DNA of 64,000 bases, from assembly GCA_964650385.1 (NCBI GenBank), contig CAZYTP010000003.1, forward strand, positions 11,804 through 75,803, written 5' to 3'. The notes beneath the pieces are model-generated. The model worked only from the letters and a program-made list of their open reading frames with translations. It made no database searches and was not told the DNA's origin. This stretch comes from JAUSPI01 sp964650385. Its GTDB lineage: Bacteria > Desulfobacterota > Syntrophia > Syntrophales > JADFWA01. Position 1 is the stretch's first letter. The number at the start of each line of letters is the position of its first letter. The position numbers were made by a program, and so were the translations under genes. Shown here one piece after another: positions 7,312 to 15,880 of this stretch.

Positions 7312-9227
7312 TGGTTAAGTTATTTGTAAAATCGGATATCAGGAAAATCAGCATAGCCCTTGAGAAGGTATTCTACCATGAGGTCTACCTCGAGCTGGGA
7401 AAGGCAGGGTTTATCCATCTCTCCCGTTCGAAAGACAGTGCAGGCGATGATATCATGATGGATGCAGGGCTTAAAGATGAAGAGGCAAAGAGTAGGGAGA
7501 TTATCTCGGGGCTGGAATATGTGATGAATACCCTGAATATCCAGCCCGGGGAGGTTAGCGTACATGATATAATGCGCGATACAAGTCAGGATGAGGCGTT
7601 CGTCTCCCGTATGAAAAGCACAATCGAACGTACACAGAAGCTTTGCTCGAGAATTAATGAATCATTAGGAGTTATATCAGAGCGTTTATCATATCTGGAA
7701 GTATTGAATCGGATGGGCATTGATCCCGGGGCAATCAAAACGGCTCGACTGGTAAAAATGGTCTTCGGGATTGTGAAAAACACCGATTGGGAAGCCCCGG
7801 TTCAAGAGAACTTCGTGGTGGCGAAAACGGGTAACTATGTGTTCGGTACTTCTCTTCCCGAAGATATTTCTACGATGCTCCAATTCCTCAAGGGATATGG
7901 TTACACGGACAAGTCGGATGATATACGCGAGGCTTCCTTTGAAGACCTCATACACCGTCAGGACATATTAAGACGCAGGCTTGAGGTCCTTGATGGACAT
8001 TTCAATAATCTGAGGGATAAAGAGGGACACGCTCTGATGAAGTTGCATAGCACATATGTGGGATACGAGGAGATCCTCAAAGCCTTGAGAATGTCACTAT
8101 TCTCATCCAGGTCCTTGTTCATAACAGGATGGATGAATATAACAGACAAGCAGAGGCTTTTCAGTATCCTTCAAGGAATTTGCGGCGATAAATTCATCGC
8201 TATCGTATCCGAGCAGAGGGATGCTGATGCACCTGTCCGCTTGAGAAACATCAGGTTCTTCAAACCATTCGAACTCCTCGTTAAGATAATGGGAATGCCA
8301 TCCAACAGTGAAATAGACCCCACCCCGCTTACAGCTATCACCTTTGTTCTCATGTTCGGCCTTATGTTCGGTGACCTCGGTCAGGGGCTCGTCCTCGCAC
8401 TGGGCGGCATTATTCTTAAGCGAATCGCCAAAAAGAAGGGGAAACCCTCAGAAGGCCTCGGGCAGGCCGGAGGGATACTGATCGTATGCGGCTTTTCTGC
8501 CGCCATCTGCGGCTTGCTCTATGGCAGCATTTTCTCGAGCGAGCATATCATACCCGCCCTCTGGATCCATCCCATGGAGCACATCATGAATCTGTTTTAT
8601 ATAACCATACTGATGGGGGCTATATTCATCATGGTGGGTCTTTGCGTCAACATTATAAACAGCCTCATGAACTCGGATTATACCGGAGCCCTCCTTGGGA
8701 AGAGGAGTCTGGCTGTACTAATTCTCTATGCTGCAATCGTGCTTATTGCCGTGAGGTACACAAGAACCGGTCAGGGACCTGCGCCATGGGAAGTCGGTGG
8801 ATTCATCGTCCTGCCCCTTTTCCTCTTTTCCTTGCGGGGCGTGCTTGGGCCCGCCCTTTTCAAGGAGCACAAACCGCACAGCATATCCGAATACGTGATC
8901 GAGACGCTCATGGAAATACTGGAGATAGGGCTAAGCATGCTTGCAAATACCATCTCATTCATCAGGGTGGGGGCTTTCGCGCTCTCGCATGCGGGATTGA
9001 GTATTGTGACATACACACTGGCAGGCATGTTCGATCCCTCAATGAAATCTGTGGGTGCACTTACCATCATCATTGTAGGAAACATCTTTATCATTGGCTT
9101 TGAGGGGTTTGTCTGTGGTATCCAATCTATGAGGCTTGAGTACTACGAGTTTTTCAGTAAGTTTTTCAAGGGGGACGGTGTGGCCTTCACCCCCTTCATA
9201 CTAAAGTTAAAAACGTCGGAGGTGTAG
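7311..9227 (+). CDS. V/A-type ATPase subunit I (membrane stator)
   Basis: A 638-residue protein corresponding to eukaryotic subunit a. Residues 1 to about 330 are a soluble arm with coiled-coil helices that binds the peripheral stalks. The rest contains about eight hydrophobic segments. The SFIRVGAFALSHAGL block near the C terminus carries the conserved arginine that faces the rotor ring and is required for ion transfer. The ATG at 7311 overlaps the subunit C stop (TGATG); a GTG one codon earlier is less likely. Subunit K starts two bases after the stop. Confidence 0.93.
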   Translation: MVKLFVKSDIRKISIALEKVFYHEVYLELGKAGFIHLSRSKDSAGDDIMMDAGLKDEEAKSREIISGLEYVMNTLNIQPGEVSVHDIMRDTSQDEAFVSRMKSTIERTQKLCSRINESLGVISERLSYLEVLNRMGIDPGAIKTARLVKMVFGIVKNTDWEAPVQENFVVAKTGNYVFGTSLPEDISTMLQFLKGYGYTDKSDDIREASFEDLIHRQDILRRRLEVLDGHFNNLRDKEGHALMKLHSTYVGYEEILKALRMSLFSSRSLFITGWMNITDKQRLFSILQGICGDKFIAIVSEQRDADAPVRLRNIRFFKPFELLVKIMGMPSNSEIDPTPLTAITFVLMFGLMFGDLGQGLVLALGGIILKRIAKKKGKPSEGLGQAGGILIVCGFSAAICGLLYGSIFSSEHIIPALWIHPMEHIMNLFYITILMGAIFIMVGLCVNIINSLMNSDYTGALLGKRSLAVLILYAAIVLIAVRYTRTGQGPAPWEVGGFIVLPLFLFSLRGVLGPALFKEHKPHSISEYVIETLMEILEIGLSMLANTISFIRVGAFALSHAGLSIVTYTLAGMFDPSMKSVGALTIIIVGNIFIIGFEGFVCGIQSMRLEYYEFFSKFFKGDGVAFTPFILKLKTSEV

Positions 9228-9228
9228 G

Positions 9229-9567
9229 ATGGCCAAGAATAACCTGTTTGTGTTTTTTATGAGTAGTTCTCTCTGCTTTGCAGTTCTGTTGCTTTTCCCG
9301 GATGTGATGTTTGCGGCCGCATCAGATGTGGCCCAGGCATATACGGGAAAGGAGTGGAGGGGTTTAGCATACCTGTCCGCGGCATTAGCCGTCGGGTTGG
9401 CCTGTCTTGGGAGTGCCTTCGCCGTGGCCCGGATAGGTTCCGCGGGTCTGGGTGCCATCAGCGAGAAGCCGGAGCTCACAGGAAGGGTCCTTGTTTTTCT
9501 CGGTCTGGCCGAAGGTATCGCCATATACGGCCTGATCATTGCGATTATGATCCTGAACAAGCTGTAA
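9229..9567 (+). CDS. V/A-type ATPase subunit K (rotor-ring proteolipid)
   Basis: A 112-residue proteolipid. Residues 1-31 look like a cleavable leader ending MFAAA, as in Thermus subunit L. The mature part is one hairpin: LAYLSAALAVGLACLGSAF, a polar loop (ARIGSAGLGAISEKPE) and a second helix with the ion-carrying E95 in LAEGIAIYGLI. The single hairpin means a ring of 8-kDa units rather than duplicated 16-kDa units. The residues after E95 are Gly and Ile and no Gln is seen in helix 1, unlike known Na+-binding rings, so H+ coupling is inferred. GGAGGTGTAGG precedes the ATG. Confidence 0.9.
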   Translation: MAKNNLFVFFMSSSLCFAVLLLFPDVMFAAASDVAQAYTGKEWRGLAYLSAALAVGLACLGSAFAVARIGSAGLGAISEKPELTGRVLVFLGLAEGIAIYGLIIAIMILNKL

Positions 9568-9568
9568 C

Positions 9569-9874
9569 ATGAAGAAAATCTACATTATCGGGGACATGCA
9601 TACCGTAAGCGCTTTCCGCCTTTCAGGGGTGGAAGGGGTAATTTCTGGAACAGACAATGCGCCGGCAAGGCTGGAAGAGATCGTAAAAAAAGGGGATGCA
9701 GGTGTAGTGGTTATAACGAACGAGCTTGCCGAGGATATTCAGGAGAGGATAAAGGAGATAAACCTGGGCAGCTTAAGCCCGGTGGTCATTGAGATACCCG
9801 GTATCGACGACACGAAGGGTCTCCGCCGGTCGGTCGTGGGCTACATAGCCGAGGCGCTCGGCATCACCCTGTGA
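9569..9874 (+). CDS. V/A-type ATPase subunit F
   Basis: A 101-residue protein with the subunit F layout: KKIYIIGDMHTVSAFRLSGV at the start (compare the family GD-x-x-T-v-x-G-F-r-L-x-G motif), then VVVITNELAEDIQ, and a Pro-rich VIEIPGIDD segment before a C-terminal helix. It sits with subunit D in the central rotor shaft and can inhibit ATP hydrolysis in some species. The start overlaps closely with the K stop (one base between). Confidence 0.88.
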   Translation: MKKIYIIGDMHTVSAFRLSGVEGVISGTDNAPARLEEIVKKGDAGVVVITNELAEDIQERIKEINLGSLSPVVIEIPGIDDTKGLRRSVVGYIAEALGITL

Positions 9875-9892
9875 TCAGAGGAACGGTTTGTG

Positions 9893-10495
9893 ATGGATAA
9901 AACGCCATTGGAAAGCTCTATCAGGGAAGAATCCGAACGCGCGATACGCGCCATCAAGGAGATGGAGGTCTCAGGGATCAAGAAGCTGGATGAGGCTTGT
10001 GCCGCGGAGACGGAAAACTTCAGGAAAAAATCCGAGGCTGAAATAGATGCAAGGATCGAGCAGGAGCTGTCCAGGCTGGAGAACAGGGACATCCTTGAGC
10101 GCAAGAAGCTCAAGCTCCACACCATCGAGGACTTCATTAACCATATCGTAGACGAGGCAGTGAAGGGAATGAGGAATGATCAGCGATACAAAAAATTCCT
10201 CTCAGATACGGTATGCGATGCCGTAGGCCAGATACAGACCAGAGCAGAAATTCACCTGAAGAAAGAGGATATTGTCTTTAAAAAGGAAATTATGGATTCC
10301 CTAAAGGCAGCCGGCAGGAACCGGGATATCGGCATAAAGGAAGACAGCACGATAACGTGGGGTGGATGTATCGTCCATGACGAGCAGGGAGACCGCATAT
10401 TCAACAATACCATCGAGAGAATTTATTTTAGAAAATCCCCTGCTATCCGCCAGGAGATCGTGCGGATACTGAAGGAAAAGAGTGTTGCCTTTTAG
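9893..10495 (+). CDS. V/A-type ATPase subunit E (peripheral stalk)
   Basis: About 200 residues: a long charged N-terminal helix (KEMEVSGIKKLDEACAAE and onward) and a C-terminal globular domain with ITWGGCIVHDEQGDRIFNNT, the conserved G-G-x-x-x-x-x-x-G-x-x-x-x-x-N-T pattern of subunit E. It pairs with the H/G subunit and binds the top of the A/B head. GTG at 9890 and ATG at 9893 are both possible; AGAGGA about ten bases before the ATG slightly favours 9893. The first gene's short helical product is the expected partner. Confidence 0.87.
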   Translation: MDKTPLESSIREESERAIRAIKEMEVSGIKKLDEACAAETENFRKKSEAEIDARIEQELSRLENRDILERKKLKLHTIEDFINHIVDEAVKGMRNDQRYKKFLSDTVCDAVGQIQTRAEIHLKKEDIVFKKEIMDSLKAAGRNRDIGIKEDSTITWGGCIVHDEQGDRIFNNTIERIYFRKSPAIRQEIVRILKEKSVAF

Positions 10496-10512
10496 GTGAT
10501 AAAGGATTGGAT

Positions 10513-12285
10513 ATGAACGGCATGTTGACCGGAAAGGTGATAGCGGTAAATGGCCCAATCATCAGGGCGTTCGGCCTCAACGGGATACGGATGTTCGACA
10601 TCGCCGAGGTGGGACCTGACAGGCTCATAGGCGAGGTTATACGGCTCATTGAGGATGTGGCCGTCATACAGGTATACGAGGATAATACGGGACTGAAGCC
10701 AGGCGATGAGGTGATCTCTTACCGCAGGCCGCTTTCCGTCCTTCTGGGGCCGGGACTTATTGCAAACATATACGACGGTATACAGCGCCCCTTAGTGGGC
10801 ATTTCCGAGGCATGCGGGAGTTACATAAGGAAGGGGATAAAACTGTCCCCGCTTGATGTGACCAGGAAATGGAAATTCGACCCGCTGGTAAAGGCCGGGG
10901 GTGAGGTGAAGGAAGGGGATATCCTTGGAGAGATCCAGGAGAGCCCGCTCGTCATGCACAGGGTACTCATACCCCCCCGGGTCTCCGGCATATTGACCGC
11001 CATCGCTGATACCGGAGAGTACACAATCGAAGACGAAATATACACTGTCGATACCGGCACCGGCACGTACCAGGGGAAGCTTGCCGAGTATTGGCCGGTA
11101 AGGAGGGCGAGGCCGAGCAGAATCAAGAAGAAACCCTTTATACCCCTTGTGACGGGTCAGAGGATAATAGACACATTCTTTCCGATAGCACGGGGCGGCA
11201 CGGCCGCCATCCCCGGGGGGTTCGGCACGGGCAAAACCATGACCCAGCACGCCCTGGCTAAGTGGTGCAATGCGGACATCATCGTGTACATAGGCTGCGG
11301 TGAGCGTGGCAACGAAATGACAGATGTCCTTACAGATTTCCCGAAGCTCATAGATGAGAGGAACGGCCGGCCTCTTATGGAACGAACGATCATGATCGCG
11401 AACACATCGAACATGCCGGTTCCCGCCAGAGAGGCGAGCATTTATACAGGGGTGACCATCGCGGAGTACTACCGCGACATGGGATACAGCGTGGCGGTAA
11501 TGGCTGACTCCACATCGAGATGGGCCGAGGCCCTCAGGGAGCTGTCCAGCAGGCTTGGGGACATGCCTGCTGAGGAGGGTTTTCCGTCCTACCTGGCTAC
11601 CAGGCTTGCCGAGTTCTACGAGAGGGCAGGCCTTGTTGAAACACTGTCGGGCAGCGACGGCGACATCACCATCATCGGTGCGGTATCCCCTCCGGGCGGC
11701 GACTTCTCAGAACCCGTTACCCAGCACACAACACGGTTCGTGAGGTGCTTCTGGGCACTGGACAAGGTTTTAGCCGACGCCAGGCATTATCCTTCCATAA
11801 GCTGGACAGACAGTTACACAGAATACCTCCATGATATAGAGGGCTGGTGGAAAAATCTGGACAGTCAATGGCTCTCGGTGAGAAATGAGGCCATGAACAT
11901 CCTGCTTGAGGATGACAGGCTTCAGCAGGTGGTAAAGCTCGTCGGAACCGACGCTCTGCCGTCGTCGCAGCAGTTTATCCTTTTTATCGCCGAGATGATC
12001 AAGAACGCATTTCTCCAGCAAAACTCATTCGATCCAATTGACAAGTACTGCGATCCCGAAAAGCAGCTCAAGCTCCTGAAGACTATTCTGGATCTTTATA
12101 AAAAGGGTACGGAACTTGTGCAAGCCGGCATTTCTGTCAAGGATATCGCGGCGCTGGACGTGGTCTCGGAAATGGTAAGGCTCAAATCCGAAGTTCCCAA
12201 CAAGGAAACCGAAAGGATCGAAGAGTATGGGAAGAGGCTTGCTCTTGGACTCGATTCGCTTAAAGAGTCAATAATAGGAGAATGA
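10513..12285 (+). CDS. V/A-type ATPase catalytic subunit A
   Basis: A 590-residue catalytic subunit. The Walker A loop is GGFGTGKT at residues 235-242, followed by the catalytic glutamate in GCGERGNEM (E264) and the MADSTSRWAEALRE block. The extra non-homologous region of about 90 residues (near 110-200) separates A subunits from F1 beta subunits. ATP hydrolysis at the A/B interface drives the D/F shaft. AAAGGA lies six bases before the ATG at 10513, which is preferred over a TTG at 10507. The 3' end overlaps subunit B by four bases (ATGA). Confidence 0.95.
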   Translation: MNGMLTGKVIAVNGPIIRAFGLNGIRMFDIAEVGPDRLIGEVIRLIEDVAVIQVYEDNTGLKPGDEVISYRRPLSVLLGPGLIANIYDGIQRPLVGISEACGSYIRKGIKLSPLDVTRKWKFDPLVKAGGEVKEGDILGEIQESPLVMHRVLIPPRVSGILTAIADTGEYTIEDEIYTVDTGTGTYQGKLAEYWPVRRARPSRIKKKPFIPLVTGQRIIDTFFPIARGGTAAIPGGFGTGKTMTQHALAKWCNADIIVYIGCGERGNEMTDVLTDFPKLIDERNGRPLMERTIMIANTSNMPVPAREASIYTGVTIAEYYRDMGYSVAVMADSTSRWAEALRELSSRLGDMPAEEGFPSYLATRLAEFYERAGLVETLSGSDGDITIIGAVSPPGGDFSEPVTQHTTRFVRCFWALDKVLADARHYPSISWTDSYTEYLHDIEGWWKNLDSQWLSVRNEAMNILLEDDRLQQVVKLVGTDALPSSQQFILFIAEMIKNAFLQQNSFDPIDKYCDPEKQLKLLKTILDLYKKGTELVQAGISVKDIAALDVVSEMVRLKSEVPNKETERIEEYGKRLALGLDSLKESIIGE

Positions 12286-13673
12286 ACATGCCGGCCGAGA
12301 TTGACTACACTAACCTTTCCGGTATCTCCGGCCCACTGATCTTCGTTGAGGGGGTCAAGGGCGTTGGCTACGGCGAGATCGTGGAAATTCGGGATGACTC
12401 AGGCGAGATACGCATAGGGCAGACCCTTGAGGTGGACGAACAGCGGGCCGTGGTTCAGGTCTTTGAGGGCACGAGCGGACTTTCCGTGAAGGGGATGAGG
12501 ATTACCTTCGTGGGGAAGTCGCTTGAGATCCCGGTTGATCGCGATATGCTCGGAAGGGTCTTCGATGGTCTGGGAAGGCCCATCGATGGAGCTCCCCAGG
12601 TAATCACGGACAAAATGATGAACGTTAATGGCCTGCCGGTCAACCCCTGGAGCAGGGAATATCCGAGGGACTTTATACAGACCGGGATATCCGCCATAGA
12701 CGGGATGAATACCCTTATCCGCGGTCAGAAGCTTCCGATATTCTCGGGCAGCGGCATGCCCCACAACCTGATTGCCGCCCAGATAGCCCGCCAGGCCAGG
12801 ATCCTGACCGCGGAGGAAGAATTTACTGTCATATTTGCCGCCATGGGCGTGAAATTCGACGTGGCCAAGTTCTTCATCACCTCCCTCGAGGAGTCGGGTG
12901 TTCTCACGCACTCTGCCATATTCCTAAGCCTTGCCGACGCCCCTTCGATCGAGCGTCTCATCACCCCGAGGGTGGCGCTGACCCTGGCCGAGCACCTCGC
13001 ATTCGACGAGGGCATGCATGTACTTGTGATACTGACCGACATGACGAACTACTGCGAGTCCCTCAGGGAGCTTTCGAGTTCGAGGGGCGAGATTCCCTCC
13101 CGGAAGGGCTATCCCGGTTACCTCTACAGCGACCTCGCATCCATACACGAACGTGCCGGCAGACTGAAGGATCACAAGGGTTCAATTACCCAGGTACCCA
13201 TACTTACCATGCCGAGCGACGATATTTCCCACCCCGTCCCGGACCTGACCGGCTACATCACCGAGGGGCAGATAGTACTGGAGAGAGAGCTCTTTAACAA
13301 GGGGATATACCCGCCCATTGCGGGTCTGCCCTCGCTCTCAAGGCTGATGAAGGACGGCATTGGAGAAGGCCGGACACGCCACGACCATGCCCAGGTTGCG
13401 GCCCAGCTCTTCGCCTCATATGCAAAGGTCAAGCGCATACGGTCCCTTGCATCCATCGTGGGAGAGGAGGAGCTCTCAGAACTCGATAAGATATATCTGA
13501 ATTTCGGGACCGCGTTCGAGGAGCAGTTCCTTCGCCAGGGCGATGAGGAAAACAGGTCGATCGAGCAGACACTGGACATCGGCTGGCAGATGCTCTCCTT
13601 GCTTCCGAGTGATGAGCTGTACCGCATACGCAGGGAAGACATACAGAGGTACTATATATCAGAAGGTAAATGA
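12282..13673 (+). CDS. V/A-type ATPase regulatory subunit B
   Basis: A 463-residue non-catalytic head subunit. In place of a P-loop it has IFSGSGMPHNLIAAQIARQA, the usual B-subunit feature. LTDMTNYCESLRELSSSRGEIPSRKGYPGYLYSDLAS, here split in reading as LTDMTNYCESLREL and IPSRKGYPGYLYSDLA, is the conserved nucleotide-site half that complements subunit A. The arginine finger region is in this part. ATG at 12282 overlaps the subunit A stop; a second ATG two codons later is an alternative. Confidence 0.95.
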   Translation: MNMPAEIDYTNLSGISGPLIFVEGVKGVGYGEIVEIRDDSGEIRIGQTLEVDEQRAVVQVFEGTSGLSVKGMRITFVGKSLEIPVDRDMLGRVFDGLGRPIDGAPQVITDKMMNVNGLPVNPWSREYPRDFIQTGISAIDGMNTLIRGQKLPIFSGSGMPHNLIAAQIARQARILTAEEEFTVIFAAMGVKFDVAKFFITSLEESGVLTHSAIFLSLADAPSIERLITPRVALTLAEHLAFDEGMHVLVILTDMTNYCESLRELSSSRGEIPSRKGYPGYLYSDLASIHERAGRLKDHKGSITQVPILTMPSDDISHPVPDLTGYITEGQIVLERELFNKGIYPPIAGLPSLSRLMKDGIGEGRTRHDHAQVAAQLFASYAKVKRIRSLASIVGEEELSELDKIYLNFGTAFEEQFLRQGDEENRSIEQTLDIGWQMLSLLPSDELYRIRREDIQRYYISEGK

Positions 13674-13682
13674 GGGCGTAGA

Positions 13683-14318
13683 ATGCCAAAAATAGAGCTT
13701 CCCCCCACAAAATCATCGCTTAGAAAGCTCAAGGAAGACCTTGCGTTCGCATACGAAGGCTACGATCTCCTCAACCAGAAGAGAGAGCTTCTGGCCATTG
13801 AGATCGTCAGGCGTATTGGCGAGATTAGGAGATTGGAAGCCGAGTTTTCGGATGTTTTAGATGAGCTCTACGCGGCTTACCGGATAGCGGCCATCGACAT
13901 GGGATCCGAGGCCATAACCTTAAAAAGCAGCTCCGAGAGGAGGGGCTATTTCTTCCACATGGCATTTACTAAATTCATGGGGTTGAAGCTTCCGAAGATC
14001 AGACTTACATTCAAGAAATCCTTGCTAACTATCACTTTAACAGGGACAACAGCCACCTATGACACGGCGAAGGAGCGCTTGAGAAAGACGCTTCAAGTAC
14101 TCGCCGAATATGCGGTTATCACCAAAGCGATCATCATGCTCTCAAGGGAGCTGAAAAAGGTACAGCGACGAGTGAACGCCCTTGAGAAGATATTCATCCC
14201 CCAGCATGAAGAGGCTAAGAAGTACATCTCAGATAGAATCGAGGAAATGGAGAGAGAAGAAATTTTTGTGAAGAAACTCATACGACAGCGCGCATCAAAG
14301 GAAAAAGGTACTACCTAA
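13683..14318 (+). CDS. V/A-type ATPase subunit D (central shaft)
   Basis: A 211-residue coiled-coil protein starting PPTKSSLRKLKEDLAFAYEG and reading on to YDLLNQKRELL, the family N-terminal pattern (P-T-k-x-x-L-x-x-L-k...L-L-k-k-K-R-e-x-L). A second long helix near the C terminus (LKKVQRRVNALEKIFIP) completes the antiparallel shaft. It is the gamma-like rotor shaft of the V/A-ATPase and the last gene of the operon. No clear terminator was seen between it and the convergent cysS (67 bases). Confidence 0.92.
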   Translation: MPKIELPPTKSSLRKLKEDLAFAYEGYDLLNQKRELLAIEIVRRIGEIRRLEAEFSDVLDELYAAYRIAAIDMGSEAITLKSSSERRGYFFHMAFTKFMGLKLPKIRLTFKKSLLTITLTGTTATYDTAKERLRKTLQVLAEYAVITKAIIMLSRELKKVQRRVNALEKIFIPQHEEAKKYISDRIEEMEREEIFVKKLIRQRASKEKGTT

Positions 14319-14385
14319 GCGCTTGATAGCAACAAAAAAAAACGTAACCTATGGATACTTTCCATTTGGAATTTACAGAAGTAAT

Positions 14386-15867
14386 TTACTCAATTTTCCA
14401 AACGGTTGCCGTAGGGGTATCTTTAAGAATTACCCCCTTCTCAGCAAGAGTATTCCTGATTTTATCCGAACTTTCCCAATCTTTTGCCGCCCTGGCTCCC
14501 ATTCTTTCTTCAATCGCGCGCTCAATATCTTCCACATCCAACCCACGTTTTTGAGCTTCTCTGTTTCTGTCCTTCTGGAAGTATTCGTCAGGATCTTCAA
14601 GAAACAATCCCAATACCCTGCCCACTTCCTTGATATGCCTTTGAGCGACATCCAGCACAAAGAGCTTCTTTTCCGTCATGGCAATCTCTTTTTCAGCCAG
14701 ATAACTGTTGATCACCCTAACCGTGTCAAATATGTAGCCAATGGCCATAGCGGTATTTAAATCATCATCCATCGCCTCGGTAAATCTGCCGGGAAGAGCA
14801 TCAACGTAGTCGAATACTTCTTTGTCTTTTCCGGGAAGGTTTATCCCTGAAACCTTCGAAAAATCTACACCACTCGCAAGGACATCTCCGATATTTTTCA
14901 GGGTCGCATAGAACCTCTCCATCCCCGTTCTCGCCTCAGCAAGTGAGTCACCGGAAAAGTCCACGGGGCTTCTGTAGTGGCTCTGGAGCATAAAAAGTCT
15001 CAACACCTCTGGATGGTAATTTTTGAGTATCTCTTTTATTGTAAAAAAATTGCCGAGAGATTTGGACATTTTTTCACTGTCAACCCTGACAAAACCATTA
15101 TGTATCCAGTACTGTGCAAAGGTCTTGCCGGTCGCACCTTCCGACTGGGCAATCTCATTTTCATGATGAGGGAAAATCAGATCCTTCCCGCCACCATGTA
15201 TGTCAAATGTCTCCCCTAAAAACCTCTGACTCATCACCGAGCACTCTATATGCCACCCGGGCCTGCCCCTGCCCCAGGGACTATCCCACCAGGGTTCTCC
15301 CTCCTTGCTCGCCTTCCAGAGAACAAAATCGAGGGGATTCTTTTTCTTCTCATCCACCTCAACCCTCGATCCTGCTACCATGTCTTTGAGATTTCTTCCG
15401 GAAAGCTTCCCGTACCCATCAAATTTTTCAACAGAGAAATAGACATCTCCCTCATTCACATAGGCCAATTTTTTCTCCAGAAGGACGGTTATATGTCTGA
15501 TCATCCCTTTGATATTTTCCGTAGCCTTGGGAGCCACTGTGGGTCTTGCCACACCAAGCGCATCCATGTCTTCATTATGTTCTTTGATATATCTCTCGGA
15601 TATCTCTGAAATATTTTTTCCCTCAGCAGCCGCCTTCTCTATAATCTTATCATCCACATCGGTAAAATTCTTCACGTAGGTCACAGTGTAATCCCTGTAC
15701 TTCAGATACCTGGTAATAAAATCGAAAACTACTGCCGAACGGGCATGACCGATATGACAAATATCATAGGCCGTGATACCACACACATAAATTCCAACCT
15801 CTTTTTTCTTAATCGGTTTGAATTCTTCTTTCTGTCCCGTCAATGCATTGTAAAATCTTAAAGTCAT
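14386..15867 (-). CDS. cysS: Cysteinyl-tRNA synthetase
   Basis: A 493-residue class I synthetase that charges tRNA-Cys. HIGH is at residues 38-41 and KMSKS at 266-270. The zinc site that selects cysteine is visible as C29, C209 and H234 with neighbouring HHENE. The DALR-like C-terminal helical region ends TATVWKIE. The ATG at 15867 has GAAGG six bases upstream and is preferred over TTG at 15879. The gene follows argC with a gap of about 13 bases, suggesting a two-gene operon. It converges on the V/A-ATPase operon. Confidence 0.96.
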   Translation of the reverse strand: MTLRFYNALTGQKEEFKPIKKKEVGIYVCGITAYDICHIGHARSAVVFDFITRYLKYRDYTVTYVKNFTDVDDKIIEKAAAEGKNISEISERYIKEHNEDMDALGVARPTVAPKATENIKGMIRHITVLLEKKLAYVNEGDVYFSVEKFDGYGKLSGRNLKDMVAGSRVEVDEKKKNPLDFVLWKASKEGEPWWDSPWGRGRPGWHIECSVMSQRFLGETFDIHGGGKDLIFPHHENEIAQSEGATGKTFAQYWIHNGFVRVDSEKMSKSLGNFFTIKEILKNYHPEVLRLFMLQSHYRSPVDFSGDSLAEARTGMERFYATLKNIGDVLASGVDFSKVSGINLPGKDKEVFDYVDALPGRFTEAMDDDLNTAMAIGYIFDTVRVINSYLAEKEIAMTEKKLFVLDVAQRHIKEVGRVLGLFLEDPDEYFQKDRNREAQKRGLDVEDIERAIEERMGARAAKDWESSDKIRNTLAEKGVILKDTPTATVWKIE

Positions 15868-15880
15868 TTTAACCTTCAAA

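Noticed and set aside
8486..9103. Long plus-strand alternative frame of 205 codons inside ATPase subunit I
   Set aside because: His- and Arg-rich shadow of a GC-rich gene; the real frame has the conserved stator motif.
9207..9560. Antisense frame over subunit K
   Set aside because: Mirror of the conserved proteolipid gene with no own family features.
14319..14385. Shared terminator between the ATPase operon and cysS
   Set aside because: Only an A-run is visible; no hairpin was found.
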